DNA of 64,000 bases from Pseudanabaena sp. FACHB-1998 (GCF_014696355.1 NZ_JACJQA010000031.1:1-64000), one strand, 5' to 3'. Shown: positions 52,550 to 62,356, counted from the first letter of the stretch. Made by a program: numbers and translations. Notes: a model not told the origin generated them from the sequence alone.

Positions 52550-55500
52550 ATGCCCCGCCGTAACGATATCCAAAAGATTTTGCTGATTGGCGCTGGTCCG
52601 ATCGTCATCGGTCAAGCCTGTGAATTTGACTACTCAGGAACCCAAGCCTGTAAAGTTTTACGGGACGAGGGCTACTATGTGATCCTAGTTAACTCCAATC
52701 CTGCGACGATCATGACTGATCCCGCCACCGCCGATCGCACTTACATTGAGCCGATTACACCCGAAGTGGTTGCTCAAATTATCGAAAAAGAGCGCCCTGA
52801 TGCGATCTTGCCAACGATGGGAGGACAGACGGCGCTAAATACAGCCGTGTCCCTAGCGAAAATGGGTGTGCTAGAAAAATATGGCGTGGAGCTAATCGGC
52901 GCAAAACTGGAAGCGATCGAAATGGCAGAGGATCGCAAGCTATTTAAAGAGGCAATGGAACGGATTGGCGTTGCCATGTGTCCATCGGGCTTGGGGACAA
53001 CGATGGAAGAGTCCCGCGCGATCGCCCAAGAAATTGGCTCCTATCCCTTAATTATCCGTCCAGCTTTCACAATGGGCGGTACTGGCGGCGGGATCGCCTA
53101 TAACCAAGAGGAGTTTGAAGAAATCTGTGCCTCTGGTTTAGAAGCTAGTCCTGTATCACAAATCTTGATTGAGCGATCGCTAATCGGTTGGAAAGAGTAC
53201 GAGCTAGAAGTGATGCGCGATCTCGCCGATAACGTGGTGATCATTTGTAGCATCGAAAATATTGATCCAATGGGTATCCATACAGGCGACTCGATTACAG
53301 TTGCACCTGCTCAAACCCTGACTGACAAAGAATATCAACGTTTGCGTGACTATTCAATTAAAATCATTCGTGAAATTGGCGTAGAAACTGGCGGCTCAAA
53401 TATTCAGTTCTCGATCAATCCTGAAAATGGCGATGTGGTTGTCATTGAGATGAATCCTCGCGTGTCGCGTAGTTCGGCACTAGCATCGAAAGCGACTGGT
53501 TTCCCGATCGCTAAATTTGCGGCGAAACTAGCAGTAGGCTATACCCTTGATGAAATTTCTAACGACATCACCAAGAAAACTCCCGCTAGTTTTGAGCCAA
53601 CTATCGATTATGTAGTCACCAAGATTCCCCGCTTTGCCTTCGAGAAATTCCCCGGGTCTGAGCCAGTGCTAACTACTCAGATGAAGTCTGTCGGCGAAGC
53701 GATGGCGATCGGGCGTACTTTCCAAGAATCATTCCAAAAAGCATTGCGATCGCTGGAAGTTGGGCGCTTTGGCTTTGGTGGCGATCGCGAAGAAACCTTA
53801 CCTGATCTCGACAAAATTAAGTACAGTTTGCGGGTTCCTAATCCTGATCGCGTTTTCTCGATCCGTGATGGATTTCTGTCTGGTTTGTCAGTACAAGCGA
53901 TTTTTGAACTAACCAATATTGATCCTTGGTTCTTGCAAAAAATGCGTGAGATTACCGATGTAGAACTATCAATCAAGGGGCGGAAGCTCGACAGCATCAA
54001 GAAAGAAGAGATGCTGGAAACTAAGCGGATGGGCTTTAGCGATCGCCAGATTGCCTATCTGACGGGTACAAACGAAGATGTAGTTCGCGCCTATCGTAAA
54101 GATTTGGGTATTATTCCCTCCTACAAAACCGTTGATACTTGTGCTGCTGAATTTGAAGCGCTCACTCCCTATCACTACTCAACCTATGAAGAAGAATCAG
54201 AAGTTCTCCCTTCCACAAAGCGCAAGGTGATGATTCTCGGTGGTGGACCTAATCGGATTGGGCAGGGGATTGAGTTTGACTACTGCTGCTGTCATGCCAG
54301 CTATGCGTTACGCGCCGCAGGATTTGAGACAATCATGGTTAACTCAAATCCTGAGACTGTTTCTACCGATTACGATACTAGCGATCGCCTCTATTTCGAG
54401 CCATTGACTCGCGAAGATGTGTTGAACATCATCGAAGCGGAACAGCCTGAAGGCGTAATCATTCAATTTGGTGGACAAACTCCATTGAAGTTGTCAGTTC
54501 CCTTGCTGAAGTATCTCCAAGACACCAATTCTCCTACTAAGATTTGGGGTACTTCGCCCGACTCCATTGATATTGCCGAAGACCGCGAACGTTTTGAGGC
54601 AATTTGTCAAGAAATTGGCATTTTACAGCCCAATAATGGTCTAGCCCGTTCCGAAGAAGAAGCGATCGTCATTGCTCAGCGAGTTAGTTATCCCGTTGTC
54701 GTGCGTCCTAGCTATGTTCTCGGTGGTCGTGGCATGGAAGTAGTTTATTCCGATGCCGAATTGGAAGACTATATGCGCCGCGCTATCATCATCGAGCCTG
54801 AACACCCTGTACTGATTGATCAGTTCTTAGAGGGAGCGATCGAAGTTGATGTGGATGCGATCGCTGATCAACAAGGCAATGTCACCATCGGCGGCATTAT
54901 GGAACATATCGAAGAAGCAGGGATTCACTCAGGCGACTCGGCTTGCTCGATTCCTACTTTCTCCTTGCCCCCTGAAGTTCTGACCACCATCCGCACTTGG
55001 ACAATTAGTCTTGCTAAGGCTCTAAATGTAATCGGTTTAATGAACATTCAGTATGCTGTGCAGTTGAATAATAACAACCTTAAAGAGAGCAAAGTATTTA
55101 TTCTCGAAGCGAATCCTCGTGCTTCCCGTACCGTTCCCTATGTCAGCAAGGCGATTAATGTTCCTCTTGTCAACTATGCTTCGCGAATCATGTCAGGAGC
55201 GACCCTAGCGGAATTAGGCTTAACGGAAGAGGTAATTCCCAAACATATCTCGATTAAGGAAGCCGTCCTCCCCTTTGCGAAGTTTGCAGGAACCGACACG
55301 ATTTTGGGTCCTGAAATGCGATCAACAGGTGAGGTTATGGGTATCGACACCGAGTTTGGGCGCGCCTTTGCCAAGGCTCAAATTGCCGCAGGGACTCACT
55401 TACCTCTAGAAGGAACCGTATTTCTCTCAGTCAACGATCGCGATAAGAGTGGTATCTCATCGGTTGCCGAAGCTTTTATTGAGCTTGGTTTCAAAGTGGT

Positions 55501-55801
55501 GGCTACAGAAGGAACTCACAAGATCCTTCGCCGCAATAGCATTGAGTCGAAGCAAGTTCTCAAGGTGCATGAGGGTCGTCCTCACATTGGAGACTCGATG
55601 AAAAATGGTCAAATTCAATTGATCATTAACTCACCTAGTGGTGAGGAAGCAAAAACCGACGGCAAGATGATTCGGCGCACCGCTTTAGCCTACAAGATTC
55701 CTGTAATTACGACCCTTGCAGGAGCAAAAGCGGCGATCGCTGCCATTCGCTCTCTCCAATCTGGAGCAATTTCCGTAACTGCGCTTCAAGACTACGCTTA
55801 A
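52550..55801 (+). CDS. carB: Carbamoyl-phosphate synthase large subunit
   Basis: Start 52550 ([22 protein letters not shown]) matches the family; an in-frame ATG at 52520 would add ten residues. The 1083-residue enzyme has two homologous ATP-grasp halves ([17 protein letters not shown] and [17 protein letters not shown] mark the start of each), the oligomerisation region and a C-terminal MGS-like allosteric domain (about 940-1083: [10 protein letters not shown]). It makes carbamoyl phosphate from bicarbonate, ammonia and two ATP for arginine and pyrimidine synthesis, with CarA encoded elsewhere. It feeds the pathway containing pyrF-pyrE at 43382. Confidence 0.97.
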   Translation: MPRRNDIQKILLIGAGPIVIGQACEFDYSGTQACKVLRDEGYYVILVNSNPATIMTDPATADRTYIEPITPEVVAQIIEKERPDAILPTMGGQTALNTAVSLAKMGVLEKYGVELIGAKLEAIEMAEDRKLFKEAMERIGVAMCPSGLGTTMEESRAIAQEIGSYPLIIRPAFTMGGTGGGIAYNQEEFEEICASGLEASPVSQILIERSLIGWKEYELEVMRDLADNVVIICSIENIDPMGIHTGDSITVAPAQTLTDKEYQRLRDYSIKIIREIGVETGGSNIQFSINPENGDVVVIEMNPRVSRSSALASKATGFPIAKFAAKLAVGYTLDEISNDITKKTPASFEPTIDYVVTKIPRFAFEKFPGSEPVLTTQMKSVGEAMAIGRTFQESFQKALRSLEVGRFGFGGDREETLPDLDKIKYSLRVPNPDRVFSIRDGFLSGLSVQAIFELTNIDPWFLQKMREITDVELSIKGRKLDSIKKEEMLETKRMGFSDRQIAYLTGTNEDVVRAYRKDLGIIPSYKTVDTCAAEFEALTPYHYSTYEEESEVLPSTKRKVMILGGGPNRIGQGIEFDYCCCHASYALRAAGFETIMVNSNPETVSTDYDTSDRLYFEPLTREDVLNIIEAEQPEGVIIQFGGQTPLKLSVPLLKYLQDTNSPTKIWGTSPDSIDIAEDRERFEAICQEIGILQPNNGLARSEEEAIVIAQRVSYPVVVRPSYVLGGRGMEVVYSDAELEDYMRRAIIIEPEHPVLIDQFLEGAIEVDVDAIADQQGNVTIGGIMEHIEEAGIHSGDSACSIPTFSLPPEVLTTIRTWTISLAKALNVIGLMNIQYAVQLNNNNLKESKVFILEANPRASRTVPYVSKAINVPLVNYASRIMSGATLAELGLTEEVIPKHISIKEAVLPFAKFAGTDTILGPEMRSTGEVMGIDTEFGRAFAKAQIAAGTHLPLEGTVFLSVNDRDKSGISSVAEAFIELGFKVVATEGTHKILRRNSIESKQVLKVHEGRPHIGDSMKNGQIQLIINSPSGEEAKTDGKMIRRTALAYKIPVITTLAGAKAAIAAIRSLQSGAISVTALQDYA

Positions 55802-55804
55802 TAC

Positions 55805-55839
55805 CAAATTAAGAAATGGCTACGCCATTTCTTAATTTG
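55805..55839. terminator. Family C hairpin after carB
   Basis: Sixteen-base perfect arms (CAAATTAAGAAATGGC) with loop TAC begin four bases past the carB stop. The flank AAAACCTTACTGAGTTT matches family C. Confidence 0.75.
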
Positions 55840-55930
55840 AAAAACCTTACTGAGTTTAGTTTTAAAATTTGTGATTTAGTATAGTTTCAAGCCCCAAAGA
55901 TGAGTGATAGCGCTTTGTGCCATCGCTAAA

Positions 55931-55971
55931 CAAATAGAAAAAGCTGCCCTTTGGGCAGCTTTTTCTATTTG
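55931..55971. terminator. Terminator of the fbp gene
   Basis: Nineteen-base perfect arms (CAAATAGAAAAAGCTGCCC) with loop TTT overlap the last codons of the minus-strand fbp gene, so its final Asn-Lys codons and stop are part of the stem. Confidence 0.75.
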
Positions 55972-56993
55972 TTTAAGAAAGATTCTACAACTTTGACATT
56001 TTCTTTGCTGCCGATAATCAAAGGTGTTCGACTATGCAATTTTGTCGGCACAACATCCAGAATATCTTGAGTCCCAGTCGAAGCTCTCCCGCCTGCTTGC
56101 TCAATCAAAAAAGCGAGGGGCGCAGACTCATACAGTAAGCGCAATTTTCCATCCTCATGACCAATAGTTCCCGGATAGAGAAATACCCCCCCTTGAAAAA
56201 GAATGCGATGAATATCAGCAACTAAAGCACCTGAATACCTTGCCGAAAAGCCTTTTTGGCGATGGATATAACGAATATATTCACGCATTGATTCTTCCCA
56301 TTGCCAAAAATTACCTTCATTGACGCTGTAAGTAGAACCACTGTCAGGAATATGAATATTTTCTTGAAAGAGAATAAATTCACCGATGCTAGGATCAAGG
56401 GTAAAAGCGTGAACTCCCTTACCCAAGCTATAAACTAACATCGTGCTTGTGCCATAGAGAATGTAACCTGCACCAATTTGCTTACGTCCCGATTGCAATA
56501 AATCTTCGGCTTCTCCATTCTCATCATCGCCTTCCTGTTGACGAATTGAGAAAATGGAACCGATCGCTAAATTTACATCGATATTGCTAGAGCCATCTAT
56601 GGGATCGTAAAGTAAGGTATAGCGACCGATGGGGCAATTTTCGGGAATATAGTAGGGCTTTTCCATTTCTTCGGAAGCGAGCCGACATACTAAGCCGCTT
56701 TGTTCAAAAGCACGAAGAAACACCCGATTAGCGTAGTGATCCATGTTTTTTACAGCTTCGCCTTGGACATTGGTTTCACCAGTGACACCCAGTACGTTTT
56801 CCAGCAAACCTGCAAGGCTAAGATGTCGTGCGATAGTTTTACCCGCTAAGCCAATCCTGCTCATCAAAGCACTCAAGTCATAAGCCTCCGCCGAGAATGT
56901 CCCAAAATTGGAGAGGACGTGCTGCGAGAGTGTCATAAAGTCTCGTCCAAGGGCAATCTCATCGGCGGGATTGAGTCTGGTAGAATCGGTCAT
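55965..56993 (-). CDS. fbp: Fructose-1,6-bisphosphatase, class I
   Basis: The 342-residue protein is a class I enzyme: [12 protein letters not shown], the metal site Glu-Glu in ASEEMEKP, and the [21 protein letters not shown] motif at about 130-150. It also has [23 protein letters not shown] near the end. It hydrolyses fructose 1,6-bisphosphate to fructose 6-phosphate in gluconeogenesis; most cyanobacteria also have a dual FBPase/SBPase elsewhere. It is downstream of and convergent with carB. Confidence 0.96.
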   Translation of the reverse strand: MTDSTRLNPADEIALGRDFMTLSQHVLSNFGTFSAEAYDLSALMSRIGLAGKTIARHLSLAGLLENVLGVTGETNVQGEAVKNMDHYANRVFLRAFEQSGLVCRLASEEMEKPYYIPENCPIGRYTLLYDPIDGSSNIDVNLAIGSIFSIRQQEGDDENGEAEDLLQSGRKQIGAGYILYGTSTMLVYSLGKGVHAFTLDPSIGEFILFQENIHIPDSGSTYSVNEGNFWQWEESMREYIRYIHRQKGFSARYSGALVADIHRILFQGGVFLYPGTIGHEDGKLRLLYESAPLAFLIEQAGGRASTGTQDILDVVPTKLHSRTPLIIGSKENVKVVESFLNK

Positions 56994-57161
56994 AGGTGCG
57001 ATTACCTTAGTTCTGCTCTTTCATTATGAATCAGCAATCCTAACTATGAAACTAAGGTTTAATTAAGATATAGTTTGGAGAATCGCATTCTTTCGGGATG
57101 CACTTTCACAAAACGTTGCTGTGCTGACGCAGTAGCCCTAGGACTAGAAAGAGGCGTATTT

Positions 57162-58352
57162 ATGAACATTTGTCTTAGTTGTCAAGCTGTAAATCCTGAT
57201 AACTATCAATTTTGTCAATTTTGTGGCACAAAAATTTTTACAGATCTCATCAATACCCTAGATAGTTTTGAGGCTAAAGATGATAAACAAAGCTTAGGAG
57301 ATACTCAACCTCTAAATTTAGAAAATATGACGGAAGAGATAGAAGTAGGAATAGAAGATTTTATTTCTAGCCAGACTCCTATTGAACCATCGTCCACAAG
57401 CTTAGAGACTAGATCAGAGGATCTCCTAGATCCATCATTTCTGAAGGATAACGACCTAGATTTTGCCAATTTAGAAATAGATATAGCTGAGAACGAAGCT
57501 AGTTATGGAATTTCGTCTTCAAATTTTTTGATTGATATAACCTATGGCGGTAAAACTGATGTGGGTAAGCAACGCGATCGCAACGAAGATGATTTTGCGA
57601 CGATTTTCCAAACTCGTAGTATTAATGGCAAAAGTCAACTTAGCGATCGCAGTCATCGAGGGGTATTTATCCTTTGTGATGGGATGGGTGGTCATGCAGG
57701 AGGTGAAGAAGCCAGCGCGATCGCAGTTAACTCGATTACAGATCAATTTCGTCCCTTTTGGGTTGACACTTTGCCGGGGGACAAGAAACTACGCGAGATC
57801 ATTAGCAATGCTAATCAAGCTATTTTTGCGAAGAATGAAGGGGAAAATCGCCAAGCTCTCAGTAGGATGGGAACCACGCTGGTGATGTTAGCGATTCATG
57901 ATTTGAGGGTGGCGATCGCCCATGTGGGCGATAGTCGTATTTATAAGCTTTCTCATCAAAATATGGCTGGCAATAGTGCTAGCAAGTTAGAACAAATTAC
58001 TCGCGATCATGATGTATTTAATCAATTAATCGACTTGGGGCTAGACCGAGAGTCAGCCTTGGCTAGACCCGATGCCCTTCAATTAACGCAAGCTTTGGGT
58101 CCGCATCCGACCGAACGTCTAGAGCCTACGATTAACTTTTTTTCCTTAACTGAGCCAACTTTGTTTCTGTTATGTTCCGATGGTTTGTGTGATAACGATG
58201 TGATCGAGCAGAACTGGCAAACCCATTTATTACCCATCCTCAATCAAGAAGTTTCTTTAGATACGGGGTTAGAACGCTTAATTGATTTGGGTAATAGTGT
58301 AAATGGGCATGACAATCTGACGGCAGTTCTAGTTTTGTGCAATGTCGGCTAG
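57162..58352 (+). CDS. PP2C-family protein phosphatase with N-terminal zinc ribbon
   Basis: The start at 57162 (MNICLSCQAVNPDNYQFCQFCG) is favoured by the GAAAGAGG site; an upstream ATG at 57075 has no homology. The 396-residue protein has a zinc ribbon with Cys4, Cys7, Cys18 and Cys21, an acidic linker (about 30-150) and a PP2C/PPM domain. The latter shows DVGKQRDRNEDDF, FILCDGMGGHAGGE, RMGTTLVM, HVGDSRIYKL, LLCSDGLCDN and HDNLTAVLVL, with the metal-binding Asp residues. It removes phosphate from Ser/Thr; partner kinases are not nearby. Confidence 0.93.
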   Translation: MNICLSCQAVNPDNYQFCQFCGTKIFTDLINTLDSFEAKDDKQSLGDTQPLNLENMTEEIEVGIEDFISSQTPIEPSSTSLETRSEDLLDPSFLKDNDLDFANLEIDIAENEASYGISSSNFLIDITYGGKTDVGKQRDRNEDDFATIFQTRSINGKSQLSDRSHRGVFILCDGMGGHAGGEEASAIAVNSITDQFRPFWVDTLPGDKKLREIISNANQAIFAKNEGENRQALSRMGTTLVMLAIHDLRVAIAHVGDSRIYKLSHQNMAGNSASKLEQITRDHDVFNQLIDLGLDRESALARPDALQLTQALGPHPTERLEPTINFFSLTEPTLFLLCSDGLCDNDVIEQNWQTHLLPILNQEVSLDTGLERLIDLGNSVNGHDNLTAVLVLCNVG

Positions 58353-58368
58353 TTACTCTCCTCACACT

Positions 58369-58413
58369 CAATAAATAGCTATGCGCGGCGAAGCCGCGCA
58401 TAGCTATTTATTG
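58369..58413. terminator. Hairpin with GCGAAGC tip after the PP2C gene
   Basis: Twenty-one-base perfect arms (CAATAAATAGCTATGCGCGGC) with loop GAA. It stands between convergent genes, 16 bases after the PP2C stop. Confidence 0.8.
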
Positions 58414-58459
58414 GTTTTATATGTAGGAGTATGAAAGCGCCTAAAGGCGCTGTTTATTT

Positions 58460-59518
58460 CTACTCTTCGGTAATTTGTAAGCGAATAGTGCGCCCTGAAT
58501 GTTCGTTGCCAATTTGGACGGCGACATTAGGACTGGCAAGGGAATCAAGGGAATTTAATAGATCTAAAAGATTAGGAGTACTAGCGCCTGCTTCTACATA
58601 TAACTGATCAGCAGATGTGGAAACGCGCTTCCATGTGCCGTAGAGCTTGGCGATCGCCTGTTCAAGTTGAGAGGCTTGGCTAACTAAGTCTGAGGCGAGC
58701 TTTAGACACCCAATCCGTAAAGCTTCCTCCAGTGCGGCATCAATATTAACGGAACGTTGGGAGATCGCTTGGACTTGATTAGTATTCGATAAATATTTGG
58801 TTAACCGTTGGGCATCGGCGGTTACTAGCTTGATGTTGTCAAGATCGGAACCATCGGCGATCGCTTGTTTAAGTGGCACTTGATAGGCTTCGGGCAGCTT
58901 ATCAATTTCCCGAACTAAGGGAGCCACATAGCGAGTAGGAATCGTATGGGCGGCAACCTTTTCTTTGAGGTCATCGGGCAGATGGTCAGAACTCATCGCT
59001 GTCCATTCATCAGAAAGTTGACGCACTTCGCGACGGGTAATCTTTTCGCCATTCCGCGCCGCATCGACAATCAGTTGCTGGACTTCGGGAGCCGCTTGCG
59101 AAGTTTCCACAAAGGCTCTTTTGCTAAATTGGCGAATGTCATCGGCATCGAGTTGCCCATCCGCCATCAGCGTATCTGCACTATTGGCTAGTTGAATCCA
59201 TGAATAGGCTTGGGATTTGCTAATTTCCCGTTCCTGTAGCCATTTGAGAAAGCCCGTGCCTCGCCCTTCGCCATTCATTTTTTCGCGATCGCGCACAGTC
59301 CGTAAAATCCTGCCCCGCCAAATGTCTGTCTGTAAATCAAAGCGATCGCATACTTGCCAAGCTTGATCGACCTCAGCCAAAAATTGTCCTTCAGCTAAGC
59401 CTTCATCACTGGGGTCAGGCAAGGATAGTGAAAATTCGGTGGGGTCAATATTGGTTAAAGTTTCATAGCTGACGGGTGCTTCAGAAATTGATTCAAGTAC
59501 AGTTTCACTAATAGACAC
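58460..59518 (-). CDS. DUF3102-like hypothetical protein
   Basis: A GTG at 59518 with AAGGA upstream opens 352 residues. Residues 45-130 have a DUF3102-like plan (DIWRGRILRTVRDREK, GTGFLKWLQEREISKSQAYSWIQLA), a helical DNA-binding-like module found in proteins linked with plasmids and mobile elements. The rest is helical (ITRREVRQLSDEW, PEAYQVPLKQAIADG), with a C-terminal coiled stretch. It may be a ParB-like or nucleoid-associated regulator; this is inference. Confidence 0.6.
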   Translation of the reverse strand: MSISETVLESISEAPVSYETLTNIDPTEFSLSLPDPSDEGLAEGQFLAEVDQAWQVCDRFDLQTDIWRGRILRTVRDREKMNGEGRGTGFLKWLQEREISKSQAYSWIQLANSADTLMADGQLDADDIRQFSKRAFVETSQAAPEVQQLIVDAARNGEKITRREVRQLSDEWTAMSSDHLPDDLKEKVAAHTIPTRYVAPLVREIDKLPEAYQVPLKQAIADGSDLDNIKLVTADAQRLTKYLSNTNQVQAISQRSVNIDAALEEALRIGCLKLASDLVSQASQLEQAIAKLYGTWKRVSTSADQLYVEAGASTPNLLDLLNSLDSLASPNVAVQIGNEHSGRTIRLQITEE

Positions 59519-59545
59519 GAGTAATCCTTAATTATAATTTGCAAT

Positions 59546-59594
59546 CTAAATAGGAAGATGTGCGACGCGTCGCGTCGCACATCTTCCTATTTAG
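59546..59594. terminator. Hairpin between the DUF3102-like gene and the permease
   Basis: Twenty-three-base perfect arms (CTAAATAGGAAGATGTG + CGACGC) with loop GTC. The right arm includes the permease stop codon (59591-59593), so it serves as the permease gene's terminator. Confidence 0.75.
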
Positions 59595-60577
59595 CGAATT
59601 TGAAAGTTGATAAATAGACAGCTTAAAAAAGTTAGCTGGGCTGTAAGTAAAAACATATAAATCACAGCCCGTTTTTGGAAAATCGTTAAGATTAATCCGA
59701 TCGCCTTGAGGTCAATCGTGGGGCCAAAGACCAGAAAAGCTAACAGAGAGCCACTGGTAAAAGTCGAGGCAAAGGATAGTGCAAAAAAGGCATCCACAGT
59801 GGAACAGATCGAGACGATCGCTGCCAAAATCATCATCGCGACAATCGAGCTAACTTGCCCCTGTCCGAGATTAAGAATAATATCGCGCGGAACCCATACC
59901 TGAATAATGGCGGCGATCGCACTGCCCATGACCAAAATTGCCCCTAGTTCGCGCATTTCCGCCAGAGTATTATCTAGCAGCAAATTTAAGCGATCGGGCA
60001 AAGATTTTGTAGCAATGCTTTGGCTGGTCGCATAACCCGATAAATCGAGCGGTTTGCTGGTATCTTCCCCCAAAAAGAATGTTCCCACAGGCACAGCCCC
60101 CGCCTTGATCTTAGCTGCTGGCAAAGCGATCGCAATATTAGGCTGTAAGATTGGGCGCAAATCCTTTTGACTACTAAAGACCATCGCCACAATTGTGGCG
60201 ATCGCCAAAGATAACACCACTCGCAAAACCGCAATTTCAGGCTGATCGCGAAAGGCTGTCCAAGTTGCCCAAATCACCACGGGATTAATCGTCGGAGCCG
60301 CAAGTAAAAAACTCACGGCAACTGAAATTGGCGCTCCCTGAGAAATTAACCGTCTTGCCACAGGCACATTGCCACATTCACATACAGGGAACATAAATCC
60401 CAATAAGCTACCTGCTAATGCGCCAAGCAATGGATTTTTGGGTAAGATCGCTATAAGTTTACGCTCATCTACAAATATTAATAAAGCTCCTGATAGTAAA
60501 ACCCCCATCATTAGGAAGGGAATAGCTTCCACAAGGAGACTCAAAAACAAAGTAAATGCGCTGAGAAGTTGGTTCAT
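59591..60577 (-). CDS. Permease of the UPF0718/DUF318 (YraQ-like) family
   Basis: The start MNQLLSAFTLFLSLLVE at 60577 is chosen over 60598. The protein of 328 residues has eight or more membrane helices and the family motif MFPVCECGNVPVARRLISQG near 60-80 with two Cys. In the second half there is FGPTIDLKAIGL. A central loop (about 155-200) is hydrophilic. The family is an uncharacterised permease often found next to thioredoxin or metal-response genes. No such partner is adjacent here. Confidence 0.85.
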   Translation of the reverse strand: MNQLLSAFTLFLSLLVEAIPFLMMGVLLSGALLIFVDERKLIAILPKNPLLGALAGSLLGFMFPVCECGNVPVARRLISQGAPISVAVSFLLAAPTINPVVIWATWTAFRDQPEIAVLRVVLSLAIATIVAMVFSSQKDLRPILQPNIAIALPAAKIKAGAVPVGTFFLGEDTSKPLDLSGYATSQSIATKSLPDRLNLLLDNTLAEMRELGAILVMGSAIAAIIQVWVPRDIILNLGQGQVSSIVAMMILAAIVSICSTVDAFFALSFASTFTSGSLLAFLVFGPTIDLKAIGLILTIFQKRAVIYMFLLTAQLTFLSCLFINFQIR

Positions 60578-60710
60578 AGATGCGCTATTTTTTAGCAACC
60601 AAGACTAAAGAGTAAGACACAAAATAGCGTAGCCATTTGGGGTCTTTAAAACCCTGACTGTCCGAGTCGTTATATTACCAATTTTTAGACTAACAAATTA
60701 GACTAACAAA

Positions 60711-60812
60711 TAAGCAGCTAGGCGCAATTAAATATAAAACTCTAAAAGCTGTGACGCACTCGCAGCGTGCGCCACAGCTTTTAGCTGTATTTTTTGATTC
60801 TGCTGCGCTAGT
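60711..60812. repeat. Family B palindromic element (degenerate)
   Basis: The left end is TAAGCAGCTAGGCGCAATTA; the stem CTAAAAGCTGTGACGCAC pairs with GTGCGCCACAGCTTTTAG (60742-60784, one mismatch). The right end is decayed. Confidence 0.65.
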
Positions 60813-60867
60813 CAATCCTTCAAAAATTACTTAAGTTTTGCGAGACTATTCTCGTAAAATATACAAA

Positions 60868-60972
60868 TAAGTAGCTGGGCGCAATTAAATATAAACCCTC
60901 AAAAGCTGTGGCGCACGCTCAGCGTGCGCCACAGCTTTTAGTTTGTTTTTCTAATTACGCCTAGCTACTTAA
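60868..60972. repeat. Family B palindromic element (best-preserved copy)
   Basis: Inverted ends TAAGTAGCTGGGCGCAATTA and TAATTACGCCTAGCTACTTA flank a perfect stem at 60901-60939 with 19-base arms (AAAAGCTGTGGCGCACGCT) and a one-base loop. The layout is that of a tiny non-autonomous palindromic element. Confidence 0.8.
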
Positions 60973-61046
60973 TGCCGATAATCTTTGATTGTTGTGATGG
61001 GTAACGGGACTAAACCAAGTATCAAGGCATAAATAGGACAGACGCT

Positions 61047-62231
61047 ATGAATACGCAAGAACCGAAAATACCTTCTAAAGTTACCCATAACGCCAAAATC
61101 ACGCCACCAAAAATCGAAGACTATCGGATACCCGCCTCCCCCGGTTATGCTCTACCCGAAGATCGTCGGATTATGACTGCCCCTGAGTTGGGAGGCGAAT
61201 CGGCAATTTTAGCGGAATTTGATGCCGCCGCCCGATCCGATCAATTTTCCGTGGCTTTACAAAAACTGATTCGTTGCCGCGATAACGTAATTCCAGCTTT
61301 ACTAGAACGCCTTGAAAGTGATGACGTAGCTGTCGCCAAAAAAGCTGCGATCGCTTTAGGTTATTTGCGATCGCCCCTCGCCATATCCTCCCTAATCGAA
61401 GCTACAAAAAATCCCTATAGGCAAATTCATTGGCAAGCCGCTTCGGCACTAAGTTGGATCGGCAGTTCTGAAGCCATTAATGCTTTAGTCAAATTATTAC
61501 GCCACCCTTCCATCCAAGTGCAAGCCGCAGTCGCCAAAGCTTTAGGGAGGGCGAGCTTGCCTGCGGTATCTCCCTTAGTTGATGCCCTCAAGCATAGCGA
61601 TGATATGGTCAAAGTCCATGCAGCGCATTCTTTGGGGCAAATTAGCTCCCCCCTAGCGGTAACCACTTTAATCGAAACCCTCGAAAATGGTAGCAAATCT
61701 GTACGTTTTGAAGCAGCTTGGGCGTTAGGACAAATTAAATCGCCATTATCCGCCAATTCCTTAGCAAGCTTACTCACAGAAAATGATATTAGTGTGCAGT
61801 CTCAAGCAGTACAAGCCCTAAAAAATATCGGCGTTCCCGCGATTTCCGCAGTGGCTAAGATGCTGAATAATTCCTCTAGTCATACGCGGAGTGTGGCGGC
61901 GCGTACCTTAGGTCAAATCGGCATGGAAGAAGTAGTCCCCTTACTCGCCAAGATCCTTAGAGAAGATGAATATGCCTATGTCCGTTGTGATGCAGCCCTT
62001 GCCCTTGGAGAAATTGGCACCCATGACGCGGTATTTTATCTTTCTCAATCTTTAAAAGACCGCGATCGCTCAGTTCGCAGTGCGGTATTAAGAGCTTTAG
62101 CCCAAGTTAATTCTCCAGAGGCTCAGGAAATTTTACATAATGTCAAATTTTCTGTCTCAATCCCCAACTATTCTGTGTCCAATGTCAAAGATTTTGGGGA
62201 TGAGTCAGACTTTACGATCATCCAAAGCTAG
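61047..62231 (+). CDS. HEAT-repeat protein (PBS-lyase-like repeats)
   Basis: The 394-residue protein has a Pro-rich N-terminal leader (about 1-60) and then about nine HEAT units of roughly 31 residues (VAKKAAIALGYLRSPLAISSLI, IQVQAAVAKALGRASL, VRFEAAWALGQIKSPLSANSL, VRCDAALALGEIG). The repeats resemble those of the phycobilin lyase CpcE and relatives, but they are common in cyanobacterial scaffold proteins too. Lyase or scaffold cannot be decided; no CpcF-type partner or phycocyanin genes are adjacent. The stop codon lies in the arm of the family A hairpin at 62223-62277. Confidence 0.85.
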   Translation: MNTQEPKIPSKVTHNAKITPPKIEDYRIPASPGYALPEDRRIMTAPELGGESAILAEFDAAARSDQFSVALQKLIRCRDNVIPALLERLESDDVAVAKKAAIALGYLRSPLAISSLIEATKNPYRQIHWQAASALSWIGSSEAINALVKLLRHPSIQVQAAVAKALGRASLPAVSPLVDALKHSDDMVKVHAAHSLGQISSPLAVTTLIETLENGSKSVRFEAAWALGQIKSPLSANSLASLLTENDISVQSQAVQALKNIGVPAISAVAKMLNNSSSHTRSVAARTLGQIGMEEVVPLLAKILREDEYAYVRCDAALALGEIGTHDAVFYLSQSLKDRDRSVRSAVLRALAQVNSPEAQEILHNVKFSVSIPNYSVSNVKDFGDESDFTIIQS

Positions 62232-62277
62232 AAGAAGAGTGGCGGCGCGAAGCGCCGCCACTCTTCTTCTAGCTTTG
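62223..62277. terminator. Family A hairpin overlapping the HEAT gene stop
   Basis: Twenty-six-base perfect arms (CAAAGCTAGAAGAAGAG + TGGCGGCGC) with loop GAA. The TAG stop codon at 62229-62231 is in the left arm. The right flank GTGTCCTAACAAAAATGGC is a family A end. Confidence 0.8.
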
Positions 62278-62300
62278 TGTCCTAACAAAAATGGCAACAA

Positions 62301-62356
62301 CGATAAAAGACAAGAAAAAAGCAAGCGATCGCTTGCTTTTTTCTTGTCTTTTATCG
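62301..62356. repeat. Perfect 56-base palindrome centred on HIP1
   Basis: Twenty-eight-base arms (CGATAAAAGACAAGAAAAAA + GCAAGCGA) meet with no loop at GCGATCGC (62325-62332). It directly follows the family A hairpin. Confidence 0.85.

Larger units (their letters stand above)
60578..61046. other. 470-base intergenic region with two family B elements
   Basis: It is divergent between the permease and the HEAT gene. It contains a family C-like stretch near 60610-60665, a degenerate family B element at 60711-60812 and a well-preserved one at 60868-60972. No gene is visible. The last 75 bases carry the HEAT gene promoter. Confidence 0.65.
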
